Below are positions 43,642-52,627 of a stretch of 64,000 nucleotides of DNA, one piece after another. The notes below the pieces were generated by a model, which was not told the origin of the DNA, searched no databases, and saw nothing but the letters and a program-made list of their open reading frames with translations. The stretch's first letter is position 1. Each line of letters starts with the position of its first letter. Source of the stretch: an uncultured Aquimarina sp. (lineage in GTDB: Bacteria; Bacteroidota; Bacteroidia; Flavobacteriales; Flavobacteriaceae); NCBI GenBank assembly GCA_947498935.1, contig CANMMM010000010.1, forward strand, positions 1 through 64,000, written 5' to 3'. A program made the translations under genes and the position numbers.

Positions 43642-46600
43642 TTATAATTTCATCAGCTTGATCATCTTTTTTTCGTCATCGCAATGAATGTTTACAAAAT
43701 AGATACCTGGAGCTACTCCTGTAGCATCCCACACATAGGTGTTTTGTGTATTAATTTGAGTATCCGAAACTATCAAATCTCCTGTCATAGAATAGATTTC
43801 TAATAATAATACAGGACGCTGTTGTTGCATCCCACATGTAGTCGTGAGATCTATATGAAATTGGTCTGCAGAGGGATTAGGCCATACTAAATTGGTATTC
43901 GTTGCTACTAGTGACACATCATCTTTTCTAACTACTGGATTCGTATTTGTAGACTGTAGCGTACCGTACAACTCAAATGCCAAATCTCCTGTACGTTGTT
44001 CATCTCCTAGAAACGTACCTGTAGAAACCCATCCATCTGTTATGCCTAAATTGAAATACCCTTCAAAATCCTGAAATCGTGCTCCAAAACCAGTAGGATT
44101 CCCTTGATTGATTAATTGCCAGTGCCATATTTCTTGGTTACGCGCTTCACCATTTGAGGCTATTACAGAAATCCAATAAGTACCTTCTGTTAGTGTCAGG
44201 GGTTCAGACAGAGCTAGGTCGATATCACTTTCTGCTGGATCAGATAGTAATGTGATAGGTATCTCGTATAATATTTTGCCTGGCTGTCCATTAGTATTCT
44301 CATAAATTTGAAGGAATACATTTTCAATCCCACTCGTAATAGACTGTACTCCTATGGCTTTGACCCTATTGATCGTCCATTGTTCTCCTGAAGCCACTAC
44401 AATATCATCTATAGCTTCTGAAAGTGTAAATACATCTTCATCTACTAAAAATGCATCTACAGAGGGAATGCCTACAGGTGTTGTTACTTCTTCATCTTGT
44501 TTATATAATAAAGGTATCTCCTCGAAATGTACATTAAATGTGGTTTCAACACTTTCGGCCCCTAGTGTAGCTATTATTTTTATGGCTACTGTATGGGCTA
44601 ATGGGAATCGATTCGGGTTATAAACAAAACTTAACGTGTCTCTATTGATGGTATTGGATATTAATTGCTTATGAGGATCTTCTATATTTTCAGAAAATAT
44701 GATCTCCTCATTGATCCCTTCTACACGAAATACATCTCTTATATAGATATCTTGGTGAGCAGGTGCGCCTATGACAGGCACAGTAATATCTGCTATGTCT
44801 CGGTCTAGAAACAGTCGCAATGACTCCTCGAAGTGCACTGCAAATGAAGTACTTTTTTGCTCTTCTCCAGCAGTAGCAATTAATCCTACTTGTACCGTGT
44901 GTGCCAATGGAAAACGATCATTATTATATGATAAACGTAGGGTATCACCGATAATCTCAGTTTTTATAATTTGCTGATGAGGATCCTTTAAAGCTGTGGC
45001 GATTTCTACAGGATGACTTCCGCTAGACTGAAATACATCTCCTATATAAATATCTTGGGTAGCTGGAGCATCCTCTTTGGGAACGATGATATCTTCTAAT
45101 TTTTTAACTAGCTGTAGTTTATTTTCCGGAAATTCTGTAAATACAGGTAATTTTGCGCTATAAATACCGCTTCCATGGGAGGCCACTACGATAAGACCAT
45201 CTTTTCTAGTTTTAACCTCTACAGTTAATTTATTTCCTATTTTGATCCGTTCATGCCTCCAATGAGTGTTTTTTCCTCTAAGTGAACGAGTATAATATAA
45301 TCCTGTACTAGTAGCCACATACACTCTTTGTACGTTTTTACCATGTATTGTGTGTGAACTCCCATGGAATGCTGTCCCTTTTACTGAAGGACCATTACCT
45401 GTTCCATCTTCGTTTTCTTCTAAATTACCACTAATATTCACCCAAGTTTCTCCCCCATCTTCTGTTAAAAAGAGACTAGGAATATTGTAGTTTGAAAAAC
45501 TCACAATTACTCTATCAGAATTCGTAGGGTCTACATTAATATCAGACACATAACTTCTTTGTGGCAATCCTTTTCCAGCAGATATGTTCACTGATTTTTG
45601 TCCTAAGGGTGCATTAGCAGCATCTATTCTGTAAATTCCACCTAAATTCGTACCGTAGTATAACCTATGAGCTACTGGATATTTAGATACTCCCATAGAT
45701 GTTATTTTCTGTATCGTGATATCATCTGGTTGTAGCGACAAATCTGTCTCCTCCATTCGAACCCAATTCACATCTGTTGGATCTTTTGTATCTACTGGAA
45801 TTTCATCTAAGTTATCATTCCTGTATATAACTTTATTCAAAGGCATATACATTATATTATCATCATTAGGATCTAATATAAAAGGATTGATAAAACTAAA
45901 CCCATCATCTTTTTTTTGGGCGATAGGCTGTACTCTAGTTTCAGATTGCTGTACTCCATTATCATCAAAATTTAATCGAAATAATGCTCCTTCTTGATAG
46001 GATACGTATTTAGTTCTTCCTCCATCTGCGATGGCATTGAAAGATCCATCTGCTCCTAATAAATTTTTCCATATGGCTTTAGAATCTCTAGTAGCTGTAG
46101 TCCAAGTACCATTATCTTGCAAGCCTGCTATGATGTCATCACCTGTACCTTCAGGATCAAAAGAGACTGTATAAGGCTGTGTAGTCAAATATCCATTGTT
46201 TAAAGACTCCCAATCTACTGGTTCGTCTTTTTTAATACTAGCAGTAATGTCTTCTGTCACAAATATTCCTCCATCATTGGCTGACAAGACTTTATTAGGG
46301 TTGGATGGGAAGAATGCTAAATTGTGCTGATCTACATGATGATCTGGGTATAAGCTGGTATCATTTTTATGTGAATATCCACCAATCCAGCTTTCAATTC
46401 CTGTAGGAGTGGTAAACCCGTCCATGGATCTGTATAAGTTAGTCCCTCCTATAATGACAATATTAGAATTTGTAGGATGCACTTTTACGAGCATGTTATA
46501 TCCTCCTATTTGTGTATTTAAATTACCTACAACCCCTCCTATACGAGTAGGCAAATTAGTCGTTAGATCTATAAATGAATCATTTACTGTAGTATTTTCA

Positions 46601-47685
46601 TTCCTAGTATATTTAAAAAATAATAGATCAAACACAATATTTACTCCAAAAAAGTATATTTCGTTCTCATTTTGTGGATTGTAAGCCATTACAGTTCTAG
46701 CAGGGGGAAACTTATAGTTATCTAATAAATTAGGTGTTATATTATCCCATTCTTCTCCATCTAATGAGGTATAGAAAACTTGATCTTTTAACCTAACTCC
46801 TCTTTCGCCTAAAGTGATGTAAATCCTTCCACTTGGCACAATCATTAACTCATGAAATTTTTTGAAAGAAGAATTAAATACCTTCGTAAAAGTTTCTCCT
46901 TCATCAGTACTTCTATATATCCCATTACCAGTGGCGATAAATACATGCCCTGTAGTTGGCTGTACTTGTATCCTGTTTACGATATCAAAAGCACCTTTCA
47001 TAGTTAGATCTTGGTCATTTGTAATCTCTATATTTTCCCAAGATCTACCTCCATTTATAGATTTATAAATTCCTGTTCCTATAAAATCTACCTCATCTCT
47101 AGACGAAGCACTATTTCCTCGCAGCTCTCCTGTTCCATAGTACCAGATATGTTGTTTTCCAGGTCTAGGATCCTGTGCTATCGTTGTCACATTAGGCTGC
47201 TGTCGTTTACTGGTTGTTTTTCTCCATGAAGCCCCTCCGTTTTCTGATCTCCAGACACCACTAGACACCCCTCCTGCTAGAAGTACATTTTCATTAGTAA
47301 TATCGATCGCTAATGCTCTGGTTCTTCCTCCTACATTATAGGGCCCTCTGCTTTTCCAATAACTAAACCCTCTAGAAGCTCTCTTAGTAATTGGCATACT
47401 AGACCCTTCTTCTATCGATTTACTAAACGCTACCTCTTTCGCCCTCATATTTTTGGGAACTTTACCTGTAACTGGATCACAGGATTGCTCTTGATCATAC
47501 TTTAGGCGTTCTTCTACCTTATCGATAGGCCTGTATCTTCCTTGTTGTTTGTCTCTGATTTTGGTACGCTTGTACAGTGCATGTCCCGTGATGGGGTTAG
47601 ACTCTTGTGCTGTGATTGAGATGCTAGCTATCAAAAAGCATAGTATTCCGACAGCATACTTTGCTACTTGTGATTTTAAATACAT
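43642..47685 (-). CDS. Large T9SS-exported Asp-box beta-propeller protein
   Basis: This protein of 1,347 residues has a signal peptide (YAVGILCFLIASISITAQ). The first ~850 residues hold repeated Asp-box/BNR motifs (SENGGASWRKT, SINGGRSWENI, STDEGETFTKV, TEDGGETWVNI), typical of sortilin/VPS10-like or xyloglucanase-like propellers. Two tandem ~90-residue beta domains of nearly equal sequence follow (both with ...HQDIYI.DVF... and RFPLAHTV), then a carbohydrate-binding-like domain and a T9SS sorting domain (NLVWPNPSADQFHIDL ... GIYFVNI). I place the start at 47685, 28 codons below the first ATG, because the signal peptide begins there. Substrate unknown. Confidence 0.85.
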   Translation of the reverse strand: MYLKSQVAKYAVGILCFLIASISITAQESNPITGHALYKRTKIRDKQQGRYRPIDKVEERLKYDQEQSCDPVTGKVPKNMRAKEVAFSKSIEEGSSMPITKRASRGFSYWKSRGPYNVGGRTRALAIDITNENVLLAGGVSSGVWRSENGGASWRKTTSKRQQPNVTTIAQDPRPGKQHIWYYGTGELRGNSASSRDEVDFIGTGIYKSINGGRSWENIEITNDQDLTMKGAFDIVNRIQVQPTTGHVFIATGNGIYRSTDEGETFTKVFNSSFKKFHELMIVPSGRIYITLGERGVRLKDQVFYTSLDGEEWDNITPNLLDNYKFPPARTVMAYNPQNENEIYFFGVNIVFDLLFFKYTRNENTTVNDSFIDLTTNLPTRIGGVVGNLNTQIGGYNMLVKVHPTNSNIVIIGGTNLYRSMDGFTTPTGIESWIGGYSHKNDTSLYPDHHVDQHNLAFFPSNPNKVLSANDGGIFVTEDITASIKKDEPVDWESLNNGYLTTQPYTVSFDPEGTGDDIIAGLQDNGTWTTATRDSKAIWKNLLGADGSFNAIADGGRTKYVSYQEGALFRLNFDDNGVQQSETRVQPIAQKKDDGFSFINPFILDPNDDNIMYMPLNKVIYRNDNLDEIPVDTKDPTDVNWVRMEETDLSLQPDDITIQKITSMGVSKYPVAHRLYYGTNLGGIYRIDAANAPLGQKSVNISAGKGLPQRSYVSDINVDPTNSDRVIVSFSNYNIPSLFLTEDGGETWVNISGNLEENEDGTGNGPSVKGTAFHGSSHTIHGKNVQRVYVATSTGLYYTRSLRGKNTHWRHERIKIGNKLTVEVKTRKDGLIVVASHGSGIYSAKLPVFTEFPENKLQLVKKLEDIIVPKEDAPATQDIYIGDVFQSSGSHPVEIATALKDPHQQIIKTEIIGDTLRLSYNNDRFPLAHTVQVGLIATAGEEQKSTSFAVHFEESLRLFLDRDIADITVPVIGAPAHQDIYIRDVFRVEGINEEIIFSENIEDPHKQLISNTINRDTLSFVYNPNRFPLAHTVAIKIIATLGAESVETTFNVHFEEIPLLYKQDEEVTTPVGIPSVDAFLVDEDVFTLSEAIDDIVVASGEQWTINRVKAIGVQSITSGIENVFLQIYENTNGQPGKILYEIPITLLSDPAESDIDLALSEPLTLTEGTYWISVIASNGEARNQEIWHWQLINQGNPTGFGARFQDFEGYFNLGITDGWVSTGTFLGDEQRTGDLAFELYGTLQSTNTNPVVRKDDVSLVATNTNLVWPNPSADQFHIDLTTTCGMQQQRPVLLLEIYSMTGDLIVSDTQINTQNTYVWDATGVAPGIYFVNIHCDDEKKMIKLMKL

Positions 47686-47993
47686 ATTTCCGTTACTTAT
47701 TTTGGATCTGTAAAAATAAGCACTTACACTTGTTTGTAAGCCTACTATTACACAAAGTAATGTATCCATTGTATAAACTGTATTGTTTTCTACATAAACC
47801 GTGCTTTTTATATCTGGATTGCTAGAGCTCGTTTTTTACATCAAAAACAACAGCTACTAAAGAATAGAATTCTCCCCATTAGCTGCCATGTTTTATAGTA
47901 CTACCAAAAATAATTCGCAAGACTATAATTTCGTATTTGCCCTACAGGGTAATCGATAGTTTTGTTACCTTTAGCCACACAGAAATTTTACAT
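47686..47993. other. Divergent intergenic region before the cobalamin operon
   Basis: No gene. I looked for the cobalamin-riboswitch B12 box and see none. The best promoter-like word is TACCTTTA at 47967, one base off TAnnTTTG. Confidence 0.4.
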
Positions 47994-49088
47994 ATGAGTA
48001 CTACAACACAAAAAATCCCCGTAACGATAATTACAGGATTTCTAGGATCTGGAAAAACAACTTTAATTCATCAAATTGCTAAGAATGCTAATGGTAGACG
48101 TTTAGCCATTATCGTTAATGAATTCGGAGAATTAGGAATGGACGGAGAAATCCTAAAAGGTAATGATTGTGGATGCGAAGAAGAAAACATTTTAGAGCTA
48201 AGCAACGGGTGTTTGTGCTGTACGGTACAAGAAGAATTTCTACCGACCATGTTACAACTCATGGAACGCAAACAAGACATTGACCATATTATTATAGAAA
48301 CCTCTGGATTGGCACTGCCTAAACCACTATTAAAAGCATTTAATTGGCCTGACCTAAAACCTCAAATCACTGTAGATGCTGTAATCACTGTTGTAGACTG
48401 TGTAGGACAAGCCACAGGAGAGATCTGTGATAGAGATCGCGTACAGGCACAACGATTAAATGATGAAAACTTAGATCATGAATCTTCTATAGAAGAATTA
48501 TTCGAAGATCAATTAGCATGTGCAGATTTAATAGTACTCTCCAAATCCGATTTAGTCGACACAAAAACATATGATGCTATACATACGATCATACAACAAC
48601 GGGTAGGAAAAGCTATTAAATTGGTTAGTGCTGTAAAAGGGGCCATTCCCCCAGATATACTACTAGGCATTGATGCCAAAGCAGAGGAACATGTAGACCG
48701 TATCCATTCGCATCATGAACATCATCATCACACGCACGATCATGATCATGATCATACGCATGCACACGACCACGAGCATGATGATGCAATTAATTCTATA
48801 GTGATTACAGTAGAAACGCCCCATACACCACAGTCCTTAATTAGCGCTCTAAAATTGCTAGTGGTGGCACATCAGATTTATAGAATCAAGGGAATCATTT
48901 ATGTACCGAATAAACCTATGCGTATGATTGTACAGGGGGTTGCCAGTCGATTCGAAAACTATTTTGACAGAAAATGGAAAGACGGGGAACTCAAAGCTAC
49001 GCGCCTAGTGATTATTGGTGCACAAATAGATGAGGTGAAATTACAAACTGCATTGAATGAACAACTAATGGCTAAAGCGATCAATTAA
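47994..49088 (+). CDS. cobW: CobW-family GTPase with His-rich metal-binding loop
   Basis: This 364-residue P-loop protein has Walker A GFLGSGKTTLIHQ (near 15-27), INEFGELGMDGE, the Cys motif SNGCLCCTVQEEF (GCxCC), SKSDLVD for guanine specificity, and a C-terminal CobW_C domain. Between the domains lies a His/Asp-rich run (about residues 240-265) starting HSHHEHHHHTHDH. COG0523 CobW proteins act as metal chaperones, and here the setting says cobalt for the corrin. I place the start at 47994, not the ATG 57 bases upstream, because the upstream residues are not family-like. Confidence 0.9.
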   Translation: MSTTTQKIPVTIITGFLGSGKTTLIHQIAKNANGRRLAIIVNEFGELGMDGEILKGNDCGCEEENILELSNGCLCCTVQEEFLPTMLQLMERKQDIDHIIIETSGLALPKPLLKAFNWPDLKPQITVDAVITVVDCVGQATGEICDRDRVQAQRLNDENLDHESSIEELFEDQLACADLIVLSKSDLVDTKTYDAIHTIIQQRVGKAIKLVSAVKGAIPPDILLGIDAKAEEHVDRIHSHHEHHHHTHDHDHDHTHAHDHEHDDAINSIVITVETPHTPQSLISALKLLVVAHQIYRIKGIIYVPNKPMRMIVQGVASRFENYFDRKWKDGELKATRLVIIGAQIDEVKLQTALNEQLMAKAIN

Positions 49089-49091
49089 ATT

Positions 49092-49679
49092 ATGAAAATA
49101 TATACACGAAAAGGGGATACTGGTATGACTGGTGTCTTTGGAGGTAAAAGAGAATTTAAGGATTCTGCTAGAATAGAATGTAATGGTGCACTGGACGAAG
49201 CAAATTCTACGATAGGATTACTAAGAGCTAAATTAGGAGCTGATCATGAGTGGCAGCCTAATCTGCATAAGATACAAAAAGATCTTATGGATATGATGTC
49301 GCACTTAGCACGCCCTTCTGATTCTAAAAAAGAAAACCCAAATCCTAAACCGACAGATGGCCCTGATTTTTGTGAGCAATGGATGGATGCGCTAGAAGCT
49401 GCCATCAGCTCACCATCAGATTATTTTTTACTCCCAGGGGGTAATGAAATCTCGGCACTATGCCATGTATGTCGTACACAAATCAGACGCGGTGAACGTA
49501 GACTCATCACCCTCATGCACGAAGATCCAGAGAGTGTAGAAACCTACGTAGTAGCCTATATCAATCGACTGTCTGACCTATTCTTTACGATGGCCAGAGC
49601 AGAAATGGACAAAGCCGGAGTCGCTGAAGAAAAATGGCAACTCTTTTTATACAAACGCAAAAAGAAAAAAACGACATAA
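49092..49679 (+). CDS. ATP:cob(I)alamin adenosyltransferase, PduO/MMAB type
   Basis: This 195-residue protein carries the PduO signature at the N-terminus (KIYTRKGDTGMTGVFGGK), then NGALDEANSTIGLLRA, and the active-site segment LCHVCRTQIRRGERRL. It adenosylates corrinoids, here the cobyrinic acid product of the pathway. It is close behind cobW and immediately before cbiL. Confidence 0.9.
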   Translation: MKIYTRKGDTGMTGVFGGKREFKDSARIECNGALDEANSTIGLLRAKLGADHEWQPNLHKIQKDLMDMMSHLARPSDSKKENPNPKPTDGPDFCEQWMDALEAAISSPSDYFLLPGGNEISALCHVCRTQIRRGERRLITLMHEDPESVETYVVAYINRLSDLFFTMARAEMDKAGVAEEKWQLFLYKRKKKKTT

Positions 49680-49681
49680 CA

Positions 49682-50392
49682 TTGCATACCATTTACGGAG
49701 TAGCGCTAGGACCAGGGGATCCAGAACTACTTACTCTAAAAGCATTACGGATTTTAAAAGAAGCTGACCTTATTTTCTATCCTGGATCTATCCAACAGGG
49801 AGTTCAGAAAAGTTATGTATACCCTATATTGGAGCATCATGGATTGCTACACAAAGAACTAAAAGGATTCTTTTTAGAAATGACTGCTGATAGAATACAA
49901 GCGACCGAAACATACGATACTGTAGCCCAAAACATCAGTACTGCTTATCGAGCGGGCAAAAAAATTGCTATCGTATGTGAGGGAGATCTAAGCCTGTATG
50001 CTTCTTTTTCGTATATACTAGCACGACTCAATACATTACAACTCCCCGTGACACTAATTCCGGGCATTACCTCTTTTTCTTTGGGTGCTGCACAGCATCA
50101 GATACCTCTTAGTGTACTTGATGATAAAATAGCCATCATTCCGCGTGTACAAACTATAGCAGAAATAGAACACTACTTTACGAATTTCGATACCTTAATT
50201 CTCATGAAAATACGAAGTGGATGGAATCAATTAAAAACACAATTAGTCACCAAAGACTGGCACTTTTACTATTGTGAAAAGCTAGGGACATCAGCAGCAC
50301 ATGTTACTACTGATATTCATACGATCGTAGAAAAAGAAATCCCTTATTTTTCGCTACTTATTATTAAAAAGGAAAACAAAACGATACAGTAG
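49682..50392 (+). CDS. cbiL: Precorrin-2 / cobalt-factor II C20-methyltransferase CbiL
   Basis: The protein has the tetrapyrrole-methylase motif YGVALGPGDPELLTLKAL, the glycine loop VCEGDLSLYASF, and PVTLIPGITSFSLGAAQ. Length (236) and the YPGS element fit the C20 enzyme. An upstream ATG at 49634 would overlap the previous gene by 46 bases; the TTG at 49682 lies 2 bases after that stop and directly before the fold, so I choose TTG. It adds the C20 methyl before ring contraction. Confidence 0.87.
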   Translation: MHTIYGVALGPGDPELLTLKALRILKEADLIFYPGSIQQGVQKSYVYPILEHHGLLHKELKGFFLEMTADRIQATETYDTVAQNISTAYRAGKKIAIVCEGDLSLYASFSYILARLNTLQLPVTLIPGITSFSLGAAQHQIPLSVLDDKIAIIPRVQTIAEIEHYFTNFDTLILMKIRSGWNQLKTQLVTKDWHFYYCEKLGTSAAHVTTDIHTIVEKEIPYFSLLIIKKENKTIQ

Positions 50393-50430
50393 TATAAAAC
50401 CTCTTTCGTAATTAACATAAAATGGTATCA

Positions 50431-50455
50431 TTTCAATGCGTAAAACACATTGAAA
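50431..50455 (+). terminator. Weak hairpin after cbiL
   Basis: TTTCAATG and CATTGAAA form an 8-bp stem with an A-rich loop, but no strong T-run follows, so it may be a pause or processing site. Confidence 0.35.
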
Positions 50456-50486
50456 TATTATAATAAAACCTTAATTTGCAACTAGC

Positions 50487-50531
50487 TACCTCAGAAGCAC
50501 TCTGACTAACTTACTTTTAGTCGCTTCGGTA
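50487..50531 (+). promoter_or_regulatory. Structured leader before cbiH-cbiC
   Basis: TACC...GGTA and GAAGC...GCTTC close a two-level stem; inside it, GACTAA pairs with TTTAGTC. It is upstream of the fused cbiH-cbiC start by 27 bases. It does not match the B12 riboswitch consensus that I know. Confidence 0.4.
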
Positions 50532-50558
50532 AACAAGGTTGTGTAAAATAGAATTCAA

Positions 50559-51908
50559 ATGATCAAAGTTGTAGGATTTGGCCCTGGCCATGCAGACTAT
50601 ATAATCCCTATGGCAGCAAAGGCCATCTCAGAAGCTACTGTGGTTATTGGGTATCACTACTATTTTCAGTTTATCCAACACCTACTCCAACCCGATGTGC
50701 TATGTATCGGCAAAGAACTTAGCCAAGAAGAAAAAAGAGCAGACATCGCTATACAACACGCCTTAGAAGGCGAAAAAGTGGTAGTCATTGGTTCTGGAGA
50801 TGCCAGTATCTATGCTATGGCTGCTATCGTATACCAAAAAATAGCCGAACAAGCACTGGATATTCCTGTAGAAACAGTGCCCGGTATCTCAGCTTTTATC
50901 ACAGCAGGAAGCAAACTAGGCGCGATTCTAGGACATGATTTCTGTTGTATATCACTATCTGATTTAATGACGCCATGGACGACTATAGAAAAACGGATAC
51001 GAGCCGCTGCTGCAGGAGATTTTGTGACAGGATTATACAATCCTAAAAGCAACAAAAGATACTGGCAATTGCAAACATTAAAAAATATCTATCTAGAACA
51101 TCGGTCACCCGATACTCCTGTCGCCATTTGTAAACAACTAGGACGCAGCGAAGAACAGATACAGATTACTACACTCTCTGCACTTAATACCGACGATGTA
51201 GATATGTTTTGTGTCGTACTCATCGGTAATAGCCAAACGTTTCGTTATAAAGAACACCTTATTACCCCTAGAGGGTATTTAGACAGAAAACCCGAAACAG
51301 GCAATGAAATACAACACGCTAGTTTTAGAGAAATTACGACCAACCTTCCTCCGCACTCATTAGCACCCGATGCATTATGGGCTGCGATTCGATGTATACA
51401 TACTTCTGGAGATTTCGAGTATATTAACCATATCGAAACCTCTACAAATGCAATCCATCAATGGCATGAATACTTACGCAATGGCGGTACGATAGTAACA
51501 GATGTAACTATGGTACAAGCGGGTATCACCAAAGCATATACAACCCAATATAACAATCAGGTTGTGTGCCTACTCAATGATCCCGAAGCTCTAGCATTAG
51601 CCACCGCAGAAGGATTGACTAGATCACAAGCTGGTATCAAGTTAGCCGCCAAAAAATACCCCACCGCATTATTTGTCATTGGTAATGCCCCTACTGCACT
51701 TATAGAGATTACAGACCAAATCCATGAAGGCACCCTAGCGCCAGCTGGTGTTATTGGAGCTCCCGTAGGATTTATCAATGTCATCGAATCCAAAGAACGA
51801 TTAAAAACAATACAAACAATACCATACACCTTGATCAAAGGAAAACGAGGCGGTAGCAATTTTGCAGCGGCGATTGTCAATGCTGCCTTTACCTTAGATG
51901 AAGCTTAG
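50559..51908 (+). CDS. CbiH-CbiC fusion: precorrin-3B C17-methyltransferase and precorrin-8X methylmutase
   Basis: The N-terminal half (1-245) is a corrin methylase: VVGFGPGHADYIIPMAAKAI, VIGSGDASIYAMA, TVPGISAFITAG and GLYNPKSNKRYWQL, all typical of CobJ/CbiH. The C-terminal part (about 255-449) is CbiC/CobH: IRCIHTSGDFEY (catalytic His), TIVTDVTMVQAGI and PVGFINVIESKE. The two steps (ring contraction with C17 methylation, and the later C11-to-C12 methyl shift) are not consecutive in the pathway, so fusion is for coexpression or complex formation rather than direct channelling. Confidence 0.92.
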   Translation: MIKVVGFGPGHADYIIPMAAKAISEATVVIGYHYYFQFIQHLLQPDVLCIGKELSQEEKRADIAIQHALEGEKVVVIGSGDASIYAMAAIVYQKIAEQALDIPVETVPGISAFITAGSKLGAILGHDFCCISLSDLMTPWTTIEKRIRAAAAGDFVTGLYNPKSNKRYWQLQTLKNIYLEHRSPDTPVAICKQLGRSEEQIQITTLSALNTDDVDMFCVVLIGNSQTFRYKEHLITPRGYLDRKPETGNEIQHASFREITTNLPPHSLAPDALWAAIRCIHTSGDFEYINHIETSTNAIHQWHEYLRNGGTIVTDVTMVQAGITKAYTTQYNNQVVCLLNDPEALALATAEGLTRSQAGIKLAAKKYPTALFVIGNAPTALIEITDQIHEGTLAPAGVIGAPVGFINVIESKERLKTIQTIPYTLIKGKRGGSNFAAAIVNAAFTLDEA

Positions 51909-51923
51909 AACCTAAAAACAACT

Positions 51924-52604
51924 ATGAAAGAAGAACATCCACAACGCGTATTTAGCTCACAAGAGCAAGAACTGCTCGAAGAGATTTTAACACATCGAAG
52001 AGATGTAAGAGGCAATCGCTTTTTACAAATCCCTATCCAACCCGATGCTATAGACAAAATTCTCCAAGCTGCATTAGTCGCTCCTTCTGTAGGATTTTCT
52101 CAGCCGTGGGAGTTTGTCGTGATACATGATGCTACTACCAAAAAAGCTGTAAAAGCTACGTTTTCTGAAGAAACTGCACGCGCAGCCACTCTTTTTGCAG
52201 ATGAAAAACAAAAAGAATACATCCAACTCAAATTAGAGGGTATTACAGAAGCCCCACTAAATATGGCTGTATTCTACAAACCCAAAGAAGGCCCAGTACT
52301 CGGACAAACCAGCATGCCTAATATGGGAAAATACAGTGTAGTCTGCGCCATCCAAAACATGTGGCTCATGGCGCGATCACTAAATATCGGAATGGGATGG
52401 GTAAGCATCTTAGATCCTGAAAAAGTAAAGCAAGTACTCCATGCACCAGAAGAAAATCAATTAATAGGCTACCTATGCTTTGGATATACGGATATGTTTT
52501 ATAACCAACCTGAATTGGAGCTACGTAAATGGGAACGTAAAAAATTACATAGCGAAGTAGTGATCCATGAAAAATACCCTACACCACAGCAACAAGAACT
52601 GTAA
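51924..52604 (+). CDS. bluB: 5,6-Dimethylbenzimidazole synthase BluB
   Basis: This 226-residue nitroreductase-fold flavoprotein has the BluB pattern: ILTHRRDVRGNRFLQIPIQP, APSVGFSQPWEFVVI, MPNMGKYSVVCAIQNMWLMA and LNIGMGWVSILDP. BluB cleaves FMN with oxygen to form the lower ligand of cobalamin. Its oxygen need contrasts with the oxygen-independent ring-contraction genes in the same operon, suggesting a facultative or microaerobic lifestyle or a mixed pathway. Confidence 0.93.
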   Translation: MKEEHPQRVFSSQEQELLEEILTHRRDVRGNRFLQIPIQPDAIDKILQAALVAPSVGFSQPWEFVVIHDATTKKAVKATFSEETARAATLFADEKQKEYIQLKLEGITEAPLNMAVFYKPKEGPVLGQTSMPNMGKYSVVCAIQNMWLMARSLNIGMGWVSILDPEKVKQVLHAPEENQLIGYLCFGYTDMFYNQPELELRKWERKKLHSEVVIHEKYPTPQQQEL

Positions 52605-52627
52605 ACCAAAAAGCACGCGATACGTAT

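Noticed and set aside
47937..47993. Upstream ATG extension of cobW
   Set aside because: The extra residues (MPYRVIDSFVTF...) are not family-like; ATG at 47994 directly precedes the P-loop region.
47686..50558. Cobalamin riboswitch before cobW or cbiH-cbiC
   Set aside because: I searched both leaders by eye for the B12 box and found no match.
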